Origin: an uncultured Collinsella sp.
Lineage (GTDB): Bacteria; Actinomycetota; Coriobacteriia; Coriobacteriales; Coriobacteriaceae
DNA: 55,565 nucleotides
Assembly (NCBI GenBank): GCA_900542275.1
Contig: UQMW01000010.1
Location: 1-55,565 of the forward strand
Reading direction: 5' to 3'
The notes under the pieces were generated by a model. The model was not told the origin of the DNA. It was given only the letters and a program-made list of their open reading frames with translations, and did no database searches. Shown in pieces: positions 33,501 to 39,616 of the stretch. A program made the translations under genes and the position numbers. Numbering within the stretch: the first letter of the stretch is position 1; each line of letters begins with the position of its first letter.

Positions 33501-33964
33501 GCGGACTCGGAAACCACGACACGGTCGCCTGACTTGATACTCATCTTGCCGGTCGCCTTGTCCAGGATCACGGTCGCCTTTCCGCCGGTGATCTCGATAG
33601 TGTCGCCCTTGTCGGCAACCGTCGCACTCGGCTTGCTGTAGGTGTCCGAGGTATCGGGCTGAGCCTGGATTTTAGCCGTGTGGGACTTACTGCGCGGTGT
33701 GGCGTAATCGGAAAACTCACCCTTGGGGTCGACGTTATAACGGAAAATACCGTCCTCGAGGAACGTAATACGGCCCTTGATGCCGTCAGCGAAATCGATG
33801 TCGACGACATTCGAGGCAGACTGTGACACGGTCGCTGAGTCGACGCCCTTGAGTGGCGTGGCAATCGCCTGTTGGGGATTGGCAAACACGAGCGTCGCTG
33901 CAGTGGCAACGAGGACCGCGCTTCCCTTCACCCACCGTTTCGTAAAAATGGAATTCCTGCGCAC
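27551..33964 (-). CDS. cell-wall-anchored multidomain glycoside hydrolase family 31 enzyme
   Basis: Surface enzyme of 2137 residues from the GTG at 33964 (AAAGGAGACCAG before it). Order: signal peptide (1 to about 36); GH31 N-domain and barrel (about 55-790) with probable nucleophile Asp480 in LKTDVAWVG and acid/base Asp531 in WTGDQYGGNWEYIRFH; Fn3-like (970-1050); F5/8 or CBM32-like (1057-1190); dockerin-like calcium loop DLNDNGVYDVYDYSF (about 1240); cohesin-like (1270-1412); F5/8-like (1417-1577); Ig-like (1582-1674); FIVAR helices; CBM32-like (1752-1909); two FIVAR repeats; Gly/Asn linker; sorting signal IPNTG (2102-2106), membrane helix and HRRSKAK tail. The TYIGQSLSGNPNIGSDMDG segment recalls GH31 alpha-N-acetylgalactosaminidases of gut bacteria; that specificity is inference. 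Confidence 0.9.
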   Translation of the reverse strand: MRRNSIFTKRWVKGSAVLVATAATLVFANPQQAIATPLKGVDSATVSQSASNVVDIDFADGIKGRITFLEDGIFRYNVDPKGEFSDYATPRSKSHTAKIQAQPDTSDTYSKPSATVADKGDTIEITGGKATVILDKATGKMSIKSGDRVVVSESASLDLDKKGTVQTLAKEKSENFFGGGTQNGRFLHTNQTIAISNTNNWTDGGVASPNPFYWTSDGYGVLRNTFAEGSYDFGSTDSSTVTTLHSENEFDAYYFVATNEGASNVATEMLQDYYKVTGNPVLLPEYGFYLGHLNAYNRDGWSTTSGQKKWETKGSKSSSEKGDVKYESGMSTGYKLDGTLAAETLNGEGPTVDTENMKATDFDRQFSARQVIDDYEDNDMPLGWFLPNDGYGAGYGQNGYYKTGGVNSDGASSADRLNAVRANVDNLKKFTEYANSKGVSTGLWTQSNLEPDSNPETPWHLLRDFDAEVKTGGITTLKTDVAWVGSGYSFGLNGIKTAYDTVTTGANKRPNIITLDGWAGTQRFGGIWTGDQYGGNWEYIRFHIPTYIGQSLSGNPNIGSDMDGIFGGDPIISARDYQWKTFTPSMLDMDGWGTYRKSPMTHGDPYTGISRFYLKLKAQLMPYIYTSAASAANIDTGNGDAGLPMIRAMLLSDNSEYAASTSTQYQYMFGENFLVAPVYQDTQADENGNDIRNGIYLPNYGTDENPTIWIDYFSGKQYRGGQVLNNYEAPLWKLPLFVKANAIVPMYAENNNPEAVSDTNTKGTDRSQRIVEFFATEGDGTFTQYEDDGSSIENNTTEDDSYGTIDNISYGEHVSTVYSSKAAGGTATFTAEASQGGYNGYDSNRTTTFVANVSAKPTSVVAKNGGSALNVVEVDSQETFDAATPEAGQAVYFYSETPNLNHYGSDADGTEAEQGESFNNTKITTNPKVYVKFAKTDVAAAAQTLELGGFVNANATLTADRLNENLSAPTNLAAPEDATTPTSIKLTWGKVDGATSYDLKVDGTVFAVGDAAEFTHTDLAYNSKHTYQIRSRNAEGYSAWSDVLEANSALDPWRNVPDAEEITWEGSLYGSHKAELAFDHEFQSGDGGFHSGGNDLGKALTVDYGRAYKLDKLEYYPRDDAGNGTVTKMRVETSLDGVHWTSQEVDWARSADCKTVAFDGTVAARYVRMTPLASVGNFFSASEIAIYKTDGTDGFAVGSNLNKATISDGDYSNMKNYLGLENREPDTPTFGSQIRDHFADLNDNGVYDVYDYSFTMAGLDGGTKQKGKVAGSLAVIPSKTEVEAGDEITVDVYAADAKNVNALGALVNFKSDQFEFVSESIAQDGSTAGMENLSREKVQFVDGTQTINLAFANRGDGKLYNGTGAVASFKLKAKTAGKVELPSTSWLIGPACDALEFASDGTVTMPDVPQPTVAEYAQDAFNITMTNDELTTDDGTNVEKLIQQKSYNALFDNNEGDNGFEFLWNWSGNWDSEGKLPSYVKLPTTMTFAFKTPSKLDSVEVVNRNGGNGTVQKIKAVVTFEDGSIQEFAGGEYDSFLARYAFDLSAENKGKKATKVEVTPLEASGDQMLTLREVNFNYTQGVEAIEGVELGKNQTEFFEGDITPVDAKATPESAGYPYVTVESSDPSVVSVSAVQAGDSVSYYLRANKAGKAKITVASVLDPSKTASYEVEVKAGVDTSALVAALSKAAGYSESVYTKDSYAALTTAVEAARKLLDSGQGSYSKKDVADATAKIEKAIDGLKMRPVDEKILINTPENRKNVKVADFSSEADYEGSNAVNALDGDKRTLWHSDWAHGTGMPQYLSVDLGRDYDLTDVTFLPRQDGGTNGDIFEAEILVSDTADGYEMGTAASMGTFAFDNDGRVLTDRGDWKQMSFGAARGRYVTVKVIHAGGGDVDAYCSMAELKFYGTAVPDPVAKDDLATAIEKVDAEVAAGDLKAGDYTEASWTALENALASARAILSDENATQDEVDQALRALESARGALEKTPVAPVENPTKKQLKALVKQAKETDTRGKTAESVKALTDAITYAEDVLGDEDASDTQIQAAYGQLKLAIESLKDADSGNQGGSGNQGSGNGSNGGNQAGKPAGDKAQGSKKNGSAIPNTGDQTAATVATVGGLGAIIAAIGAFFHRRSKAK

Positions 33965-34474
33965 CTGGTCTCCTTTCTTCCGAGATGCTGAGGTGCCGAG
34001 GACGCCCCCCGGCAGCATGGGAAAACGTATCAAACGGGGATGTTCGGTACATTCCGCACAATGGGGCCACCCGTTACCAAGGGGCCAACTGGTAGTAACC
34101 AGATAGCCACCTACTTGGTCATATCAATATATGGGAGCACTTGCGCAACCAAGTTCGGAAGTCCACCAGCGGCAGTAAAATGAGCGTCAACGGCAAGGTG
34201 GGCTTAATAAGCCATACCAATTGGTTCTTCAGTCAAATACCAATCTAGCAAAAATGTACTGTTTATCTGGTATTACACAGACCATACCTTTCCCTCGGGA
34301 ACTGGGCTTCGCGAAGTTTCCCGAGAGAAAAGCTCGACCGCCGCCCTGCGACCTACCGGAGATTGCTATGCCGTACGTTGGCTGATTTGGTTTGGAATGA
34401 GATGCTGACGGTAGTCAATGGGCACAACTGTCCCGGGTGCATTTCAAGATGCACCTAAATGTCTGCCTTCATCC
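33965..34474. other. upstream region of the GH31 gene and 3' region of marR
   Basis: These 510 bases hold no gene. Contents: a TGTACCGAACAT motif (34040-34051, minus), an imperfect hairpin CTCGGGAA...TTTCCCGAG (34294-34325), and a 7-bp palindrome GGTGCAT TTCAAG ATGCACC (34436-34455) just past the MarR stop that lacks a T-tract. The rest is AT-richer than the surroundings and probably contains the GH31 promoter. Confidence 0.6.
34040..34052 (-). promoter_or_regulatory. candidate operator TGTACCGAACAT upstream of GH31
   Basis: Minus-strand ATGTACCGAACAT about 76-88 nt before the GTG start. The same 12-mer lies before the PTS operon, and a 10/12 match lies before gntR. Confidence 0.55.
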
Positions 34475-34951
34475 TTATAGATTGTCCAGGTAGTCGTCGG
34501 CATCATAGGTAAGGCTGTAGGCTTTATTCAGGATGCGCACGAGCTCCTGAGCATCGTGTTCGCCGAGCGCTGAGAGCTGCTTCGAGAGCGATGCCACACT
34601 CTCGGCATTTTTTTTCGCCGCGAAATCACGGCCTTCCTCGGTAATGCTCACCAGCACACGCCGACGATCGTTTGGATCGGTCCTGCGCTGAACGTAACCC
34701 TTGCTCTCGAGTGAATCCAAGATATGCGACATGCGCGCACGGGAGAATTTCAGCTTCTTGGCAATCTCGGAGGGAATAACATCACCGTCAATACCCGATA
34801 GATACTGTAAAACCGGTGCCTCGCCCACACTGGCGCCGCCGGCAGCACTCAAGGATCCCTTGGCAAGGGAACGTGAGTACACAATCAGTTTTCGAGCGAC
34901 GTCATCGTAATCCACTGGGGATATTGTCCTTTGCAACTCTAGAAGGGCCAT
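34475..34951 (-). CDS. MarR-family transcriptional regulator
   Basis: Winged-helix regulator, 158 residues from ATG 34951. The DNA-binding domain has VIPSEIAKKLKFSRARMSHILDSLESKGYVQRR (about 59-90) and the wing TDPNDRRRVLVSITEEG (91-107), a clear MarR signature. The start is uncertain. The ATG has no good ribosome-binding site, whereas a GTG at 34915 follows AAAGGACAATATCCCCA and would give 146 residues. It lies between the GH31 gene and a small membrane protein on the same strand. The ligand and targets are unknown. Confidence 0.88.
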   Translation of the reverse strand: MALLELQRTISPVDYDDVARKLIVYSRSLAKGSLSAAGGASVGEAPVLQYLSGIDGDVIPSEIAKKLKFSRARMSHILDSLESKGYVQRRTDPNDRRRVLVSITEEGRDFAAKKNAESVASLSKQLSALGEHDAQELVRILNKAYSLTYDADDYLDNL

Positions 34952-35019
34952 AAAACCGTCATTTGCCGTACATTAGTTAACATTCGCAACAATTATTTAT
35001 GATACCCCAACGCGGAAGT

Positions 35020-35346
35020 CTATTGCTCGTCCTTCTTGCGTCGCATAAGCTCCTCAACGTCGATACCCGCGGCCTCGAGCATACGCTCAACATTCTTTTT
35101 GGCGTTGGTCGTGCCAACCTTAAGCACAATCGAAAGCGGAGTGCCCACCACCAAGCATACGATGCCCGCGGGGACGCCCCAGCCGGGGCCGCCCTGCATA
35201 CCCCACATCCCCACCAAAAAGCCAATAGCCACGAGCGAATAGCCCAGACGCAGCCAAACGTTGAGCCGCTGAATAGCATCGGTCTGCATCTTTGCCTCGC
35301 GGATCAAGTCGTCGCGCGAAAGGTCGTGTCCGTGTTTCTCGTGCAT
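35020..35346 (-). CDS. small membrane protein of unknown function
   Basis: 108 residues with a charged N-terminus containing DLIREAKMQTDAIQRLNVW, two hydrophobic helices (about 35-50 and 58-78) joined by a Gly-rich turn, and a charged C-terminal helix NVERMLEAAGIDVEELMRR. GAGGAGGACCCAT before the ATG makes it a real gene. No family was recognised. It stands alone between marR and the PTS operon. Confidence 0.75.
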   Translation of the reverse strand: MHEKHGHDLSRDDLIREAKMQTDAIQRLNVWLRLGYSLVAIGFLVGMWGMQGGPGWGVPAGIVCLVVGTPLSIVLKVGTTNAKKNVERMLEAAGIDVEELMRRKKDEQ

Positions 35347-35481
35347 ATGGGTCCTCCTCGTGCAAAGCGTGCATCATGTGCAAGAACATCGTTTTTCGAA
35401 TACGTCATCTTTCAAGAGCAATATAGCGGGTGTCGTGTAGGCGATGGAGGTCGCTGGCCATATTGCCCTTGAAGGGCGGCG

Positions 35482-35520
35482 CAAAATCAGAAGGCCGTGC
35501 GGTTGAGGCCGCACGGCCTT
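35482..35520 (-). terminator. intrinsic terminator after the PTS operon
   Basis: AAGGCCGTGCGG, 6-nt loop, CCGCACGGCCTT, followed on the minus strand by CTGATTTT. Confidence 0.82.
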
Positions 35521-35542
35521 ACAGGGGGCCAGGGGATGATGA

Positions 35543-36370
35543 CTAGTAGCTCAGTGCCGGGTCGAAGAAGCCAATAACAACGCCCACGAATGCGATCACG
35601 ACGAGAATCAGCATCATAACGATGGGGTTGACCTTCTTCTTGGTCATCATGTACCAGCAGAAGATGATGAAGACCATCGGCAGCAGGTGCGGATAGATGC
35701 CATCGAGAGTGTCCTGGAACTTACCGCCGCCGGGCAGCACCAGGTTGGGGCTGCAGGTGATGGAGACCCAGGTAGCACCGACTGCACCGATGACCATGGT
35801 ACCGACCATCACGATGGAATCGCGAAGAGCCTTTGCCTTGGGGCCGACCAGTGCCTCAACCGCCTTGCCGCCGAGCTCATAGCCCTGGTTGTAGGCAAAG
35901 CGCATGCCGAGGTACATGAGCAGGTTCCACACGACGATATAGAAGATAGCGCCGAGCGGGGAGCCGCCGGTCGAGAGACCGAGGGCGATACCGAGCAGGA
36001 TCGGGATCAGGGTACCGACGATCAGCGAGTCGCCAAGGCCGGCGAGCGGGCCCATGAGGCCGGCGCGGATGCCGTTGATGGCGTCGTCGTCGATGGCCTC
36101 GCCGTTTGCGCGAGCCTCCTCGAGGCCGGCGGTGACGCCGACAATCATGGTGCCGATCTGCGGCTCGGTGTTGAAGAACGCGGAGTAGGTCTGGAGGGCC
36201 TGCTTCTGCTCCTCGGGCGTGTCGTAGAGCTCCTCGACGATCGGAAGCATGGCGCACAGGTAACCGAAGGTCTGCATGTGCTCCTGCGAGAAGCAAGTCA
36301 GGTTGCCATAGGACCAGTTGCGGAACGACTTGGCAAGCGTTTTCTTAGAGAGTTTCTTCTTCTCTGCCAT
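35543..36370 (-). CDS. PTS mannose/fructose/sorbose-family IID component
   Basis: Membrane subunit that works with IIC to move the sugar. It has 275 residues. The N-terminal RNWSYGNLTCFSQEHMQTFGYLCAM, the EEQKQALQTYSAFFNTEPQIG segment and the MGPLAGLGDSLIVGTLIPILLGIA loop are EIID-Man hallmarks. A single C-terminal anchor follows. The ATG overlaps the IIC stop by one base. It is the last gene of IIA-IIB-IIC-IID and is followed by a terminator. Confidence 0.94.
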   Translation of the reverse strand: MAEKKKLSKKTLAKSFRNWSYGNLTCFSQEHMQTFGYLCAMLPIVEELYDTPEEQKQALQTYSAFFNTEPQIGTMIVGVTAGLEEARANGEAIDDDAINGIRAGLMGPLAGLGDSLIVGTLIPILLGIALGLSTGGSPLGAIFYIVVWNLLMYLGMRFAYNQGYELGGKAVEALVGPKAKALRDSIVMVGTMVIGAVGATWVSITCSPNLVLPGGGKFQDTLDGIYPHLLPMVFIIFCWYMMTKKKVNPIVMMLILVVIAFVGVVIGFFDPALSY

Positions 36371-37227
36371 TAGATGTCCTCCTCTTCCTCATCATCGGAG
36401 CCCGAGGCGATAGCTGCCTTGGGAGCGTTTGCGAGGTCGATCTTGAGCGAAGCGATCTCATAGTTGATCAGGGCGAAGAAGCAGCCGATGCCGGCGGCGG
36501 CAATCAGGTTGCATCCCATGACAGCGGACAGGGTGAAGCCGAAGAAGAACGTGAGGAAGTCCGTCGTCTTGGAGATGACCTGCTTGAGCAGGATGGCGAT
36601 ACCGACGGTAGGCAGCAGCGAGCCGACGGTGAACAGCGTCTTCATCGCGATGCCGTCCATGGGCATGTAGGTCTTCATAAGGTCGACCATGGCGGTGCCG
36701 CCCATGGTGATGATGAACGTCGGGAGGAACGAGCAGACGATGTGACCGATCCAAGGCAGAACGTTGTTGACCAGGTAGAGCTTGTGGAGGTCGCCCTTCT
36801 CGAGCCACTTCCAGCCCATGCCCTGCCACACCAGGTTAATGGTGGCGGTGCCATAGAAGAGCACAGTGCCGAGCGTGCCGACGGCGGCACCGAGGGATGC
36901 GGCCATGCCGGCAGCCTCAGCGGAGGCGGGATCGATGCCCGAGTTCTTGATGGCGAGGATCGCCAGCGGGATGCCGATATAGGACACGGCGCGGACGTCG
37001 GCGGAGACGGTTCCGCCGGGGGTCACGAGAGCGATGTAGACAACCTGGATGGCAGCGCCGACGAGGATGCCCGTCTGCATATCGCCCATGATGATGCCGA
37101 CGATGAGGCCGGCGACCAGAGGACGACCCAGAGTGTAGTTGCCGATCGTCGTGCCACCCATGCCAGGCAGTGATGCCAGGCAGGCGAACAGGCCGAACAG
37201 CGCGGCTTGGAATGCATTGATTGCCAT
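36370..37227 (-). CDS. PTS mannose/fructose/sorbose-family IIC component
   Basis: Channel-forming subunit of the permease, 285 residues with several membrane helices. The GNYTLGRPLVAGLIVGIIMGDMQTGILVGAAIQVVYIALVTPGG region is the classical EIIC-Man sequence (the proline/glycine-rich GGTVSADVRAVSYIGIPLA loop follows). The C-terminus is acidic (SDDEEEEDI). An AAAGGGGAAAGC ribosome-binding site precedes the ATG. The substrate is not readable from motifs; galactosamine-, mannose- and fructose-type systems all belong here. Confidence 0.94.
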   Translation of the reverse strand: MAINAFQAALFGLFACLASLPGMGGTTIGNYTLGRPLVAGLIVGIIMGDMQTGILVGAAIQVVYIALVTPGGTVSADVRAVSYIGIPLAILAIKNSGIDPASAEAAGMAASLGAAVGTLGTVLFYGTATINLVWQGMGWKWLEKGDLHKLYLVNNVLPWIGHIVCSFLPTFIITMGGTAMVDLMKTYMPMDGIAMKTLFTVGSLLPTVGIAILLKQVISKTTDFLTFFFGFTLSAVMGCNLIAAAGIGCFFALINYEIASLKIDLANAPKAAIASGSDDEEEEDI

Positions 37228-37298
37228 GCTTTCCCCTTTCTCTATTCCTCAGCCCTTTCCCCCAGGGCTGTAGGTACCAAAATGCGGCTGGCGCCTAA

Positions 37299-37787
37299 CT
37301 AGAAGCCAAACTGACCGCGGAACTTGGGCCACTCACCGATGGACTTCTCCTTGATAAGGGCGAACTCGACCGTGTAGCCGGCGTTGGTGAGATCCTCGAG
37401 CGCCTGGGCCTCTTCCTGCGTGATCGACTGGTTGTTGCCGAGCTTGGTGGTGCCGGGACGATCGTTGCAGGGACCGACGATGATGCGGTCCATGCCGGGC
37501 TTAAAGCCAAAATCGACGAGAAGTTCCTTCATGTCGAGCGGGTTCTTGGTGATCAGGAAGTACTTGGTGTTGGACTTGAGAACCTTCTCGGAGACCTCCT
37601 TGAAGTGCTCCTTGGTCCACACGAACGTCTTCTTGCCCGAGGCACTCTTGTAGGCCTCCTTGAGCACGGGGTTGGACGCCGCGGCGTCGTTGACGGCGAT
37701 AAGACCGTCGCAGGGATACTCGAGGGCCCAACGGGTAACGGTCTGTCCATGGATCATACGGTCGTCAATACGGATGAACGAAATCAT
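37299..37787 (-). CDS. PTS mannose/fructose/sorbose-family IIB component
   Basis: Cytosolic phosphotransfer subunit. The ATG at 37787 follows AAAGGGGAGAACGT and gives 162 residues. The phospho-accepting His13 lies in IRIDDRMIHGQ, and VNDAAASNPVLKEAYKSA and FGFKPGMDRIIVGPCNDRPG match the family. A frame start at 37808 is rejected. It is third from the end in the PTS operon; 83 nt separate it from IIA. Confidence 0.94.
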   Translation of the reverse strand: MISFIRIDDRMIHGQTVTRWALEYPCDGLIAVNDAAASNPVLKEAYKSASGKKTFVWTKEHFKEVSEKVLKSNTKYFLITKNPLDMKELLVDFGFKPGMDRIIVGPCNDRPGTTKLGNNQSITQEEAQALEDLTNAGYTVEFALIKEKSIGEWPKFRGQFGF

Positions 37788-37870
37788 ACGTTCTCCCCTT
37801 TCCTTCATGAGGCCCGCGGTCGCGGCCTCTTCTTCCTAACGTTTGCAGCTAGATGAAACCTTGGTGCGGC

Positions 37871-38305
37871 CTAGATGTCGTCGTCCTCGTCGTCGGCGTC
37901 ATCGGTCGGGACCACAAGCTCGGACATACCGTTCTTGCCCTCCTGCAGCATCATCTGCTTGAGAGAATCCAGGTCCATGGTGGCAAGCCCCATCATGGCG
38001 GTCATAGCCATGGGCAGATTCATACCGCCGAAGGCAATGGTGTGGGCGAGCAAGCCCTTCTCGGCCATCGTGTTCATAGCATTGGTGAGCGGCGATCCGC
38101 CCAGGATGTCACCGAGCAGGACAACCTCGTCATCGGCGGTAACGGGAGCGACCATCGCCTTGACGTTCTCGACATATTCGTCAGCGCCCATGCCGTCCAC
38201 GAGACTCGTCGACAAGATGTTCGGGGCGTCATTGCCGAGCATCTTGAGGACACTGTGCAGTCCGGGAGCGAGCGTTCCGTGACTGACCATTACCAGATAC
38301 CGCAT
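37871..38305 (-). CDS. PTS mannose/fructose/sorbose-family IIA component
   Basis: First cytosolic phosphocarrier of the transporter, taking phosphate from HPr. From ATG 38305 (after GAGAGGAGACCGC) it has 144 residues. His9 in MVSHGTLAPG is the phosphorylation site, and DEVVLLGDILGGSPLTNAMN is the conserved loop. The C-terminal tail DDADDEDDDI is strongly acidic, as in IIC. It is the first gene of the operon, divergent from gntR, with candidate operators between them. Confidence 0.94.
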   Translation of the reverse strand: MRYLVMVSHGTLAPGLHSVLKMLGNDAPNILSTSLVDGMGADEYVENVKAMVAPVTADDEVVLLGDILGGSPLTNAMNTMAEKGLLAHTIAFGGMNLPMAMTAMMGLATMDLDSLKQMMLQEGKNGMSELVVPTDDADDEDDDI

Positions 38306-38375
38306 GCGGTCTCCTCTCGACCTGCCGTGTGTCGCACGGCTTTGCTTTTTGCCGAGATTATTGTTGCGCCGGGGC

Positions 38376-38387
38376 ATGTTCGGTACA
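38376..38387 (-). promoter_or_regulatory. candidate operator TGTACCGAACAT upstream of the PTS operon
   Basis: It sits 71-82 nt before the IIA start and is identical over 12 bases to the site before the GH31 gene. Confidence 0.55.
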
Positions 38388-38391
38388 AGAA

Positions 38392-38414
38392 AATAGTTGT
38401 GAACGGCAACTATT
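38392..38414. promoter_or_regulatory. inverted repeat AATAGTTG-N7-CAACTATT
   Basis: Perfect 8-bp arms; a third half-site CAACTATT follows at 38431-38438. It is a possible binding site for a second regulator in the PTS/gntR gap. Confidence 0.5.
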
Positions 38415-38515
38415 CATCGGTTAACGGTAGCAACTATTTTTGTGCCTAAATTATTTTTTCTTCCAATTATTTTTAAAATAGCAGGTAGATTGCCTGGTAA
38501 ATGTTTTATGTTCCT

Positions 38516-38530
38516 TATGTACCATACATA
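38516..38530 (+). promoter_or_regulatory. candidate GntR operator TATGTA-CCA-TACATA
   Basis: Perfect 6-bp arms with a 3-bp centre, about 84-98 nt before the gntR start. It contains TGTACCATACAT, a 10/12 match to the GH31 and PTS sites. Confidence 0.55.
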
Positions 38531-38613
38531 CCGACAAGAATCGGGCCTGACATCACCGGTTTGTCCCGCAGTGTCAGACCATGTCACGTATGCTCACGAC
38601 ATGGAGGTACCCC

Positions 38614-39396
38614 ATGGACATGATCTCGTTTCTCGCCTCCGAACCCTTCGATCGCAGCGGTGATACGCCGCTCTATGTCCAACTTAAACATCGAATCGCC
38701 CTGCTTATCGCCAGCCAGGCGTTCGACACCAAGACGCCGCTGCCACGCGAGCTCGAAATCTGTGAGCGGCTGGAGTTATCGCGCGCGACCGTGCGCCGTT
38801 GCTTCCAAGATCTCGTCATCGAGGGGCGCGTGGTGCGCAAACGCGGGCAGGGCACGTTCATCAAGCCCCAAACCTCAGCGCCCGGCATCGACCTGGCCCT
38901 GAATTTCAGCGCGCGGATGCGCGAAGCGGGACGGGTTCCGAGCTCACAGATTCTCGCCTTTTCAAGCATACCGGCCGTCCGCGGCATCGCCTCCGGGCTC
39001 AAAGTGCCCGAAGGGACACCCGTCTGGGAGATTCGCCGCCTGCGTCTCGCCAACGACAAACCCATGGAGCTCAACTACGTCTATATCCCCGTGTCACTTT
39101 GCCCCGAGCTCACACGCAAAGACGTGGATGGCTCGCTCTACGCCTACATCGCGGAAAAGACCGGCATCCTGCCCGCAAGCGTCGATGCCGTCTACGAGAC
39201 GGTCAACCTCGACAAGCATGAGGCGCGCCTTTTGGGACAGAACACCGGTAAGGCGGCGATGCGCATCGTGCGTTCGACTTACGACAAGACGGGAACCCCG
39301 TTCGAGGTAGGCGTGCTCATCAGCTGCGACGGTCAGGCAAAGTTGCACGTGCACATCGCCGCCGACAAAACAACCTTCACCGCCACAGCCCAATAA
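38614..39396 (+). CDS. GntR-family transcriptional regulator, HutC/UTRA type
   Basis: Ligand-responsive repressor or activator, 260 residues from ATG 38614 (GGAGGTACCCC before it). The winged helix spans 18-86 with TPLPRELEICERLELSRATVRRCFQDL and the wing GRVVRKRGQGTFIKPQ. The UTRA ligand domain spans about 105-250, with VPEGTPVWEIRRLRLANDKPM and ELNYVYIP. Such proteins usually sense phosphosugars. Divergence from the PTS operon and the shared motif suggest that it controls the PTS, itself and possibly the GH31 gene. Confidence 0.9.
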   Translation: MDMISFLASEPFDRSGDTPLYVQLKHRIALLIASQAFDTKTPLPRELEICERLELSRATVRRCFQDLVIEGRVVRKRGQGTFIKPQTSAPGIDLALNFSARMREAGRVPSSQILAFSSIPAVRGIASGLKVPEGTPVWEIRRLRLANDKPMELNYVYIPVSLCPELTRKDVDGSLYAYIAEKTGILPASVDAVYETVNLDKHEARLLGQNTGKAAMRIVRSTYDKTGTPFEVGVLISCDGQAKLHVHIAADKTTFTATAQ

Positions 39397-39405
39397 ATCC
39401 AAAAC

Positions 39406-39454
39406 GTGGGCTCCGCCGTTCGAACGAACGGCGGAGCCCACACTCACTTTCTTT
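39406..39454 (+). terminator. terminator after gntR, 17-bp perfect palindrome
   Basis: GTGGGCTCCGCCGTTCG and its exact complement separated by two bases, then CTTTCTTTTT. Confidence 0.8.
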
Positions 39455-39515
39455 TTCAGCCCTAGTCATCGCGCAAAGCCCCTTCGGCAGCACACGGTGC
39501 AGCCGAGTCACCGTA

Positions 39516-39604
39516 GGCCGGGGCGGAGGGGGCTGAGTTTCCCACTGAGCGACTCTGCTTGCAGCCGGAGCGAAGGGGGAAACTCAGCCCCCTCCGCCCC
39601 GGCC
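39516..39604 (-). terminator. long inverted repeat (28-bp perfect stem) after carB
   Basis: 39516-39543 (GGCCGGGGCGGAGGGGGCTG...) is the exact reverse complement of 39577-39604, with a 33-nt loop. It lies 12 nt past the carB stop. No T-tract is present, so termination is inferred from position. Confidence 0.6.
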
Positions 39605-39616
39605 GGCCAGTTCAAC

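Larger units (their letters stand above)
38306..38613. other. divergent control region between the PTS operon and gntR
   Basis: A 308-base AT-rich gap with several symmetric sites: TGTACCGAACAT (minus, 38376-38387), AATAGTTG-N7-CAACTATT (38392-38414) with a further CAACTATTTTT at 38431, and TATGTA-CCA-TACATA (38516-38530). It probably holds both promoters. Confidence 0.7.

Noticed and set aside
33965..34033. N-terminal extension of the GH31 protein to an upstream start
   Set aside because: The added residues precede a proper signal peptide, and the GTG at 33964 has a strong ribosome-binding site.
34436..34455. Terminator after marR
   Set aside because: The 7-bp palindrome is short and has no T-tract on the transcribed side.
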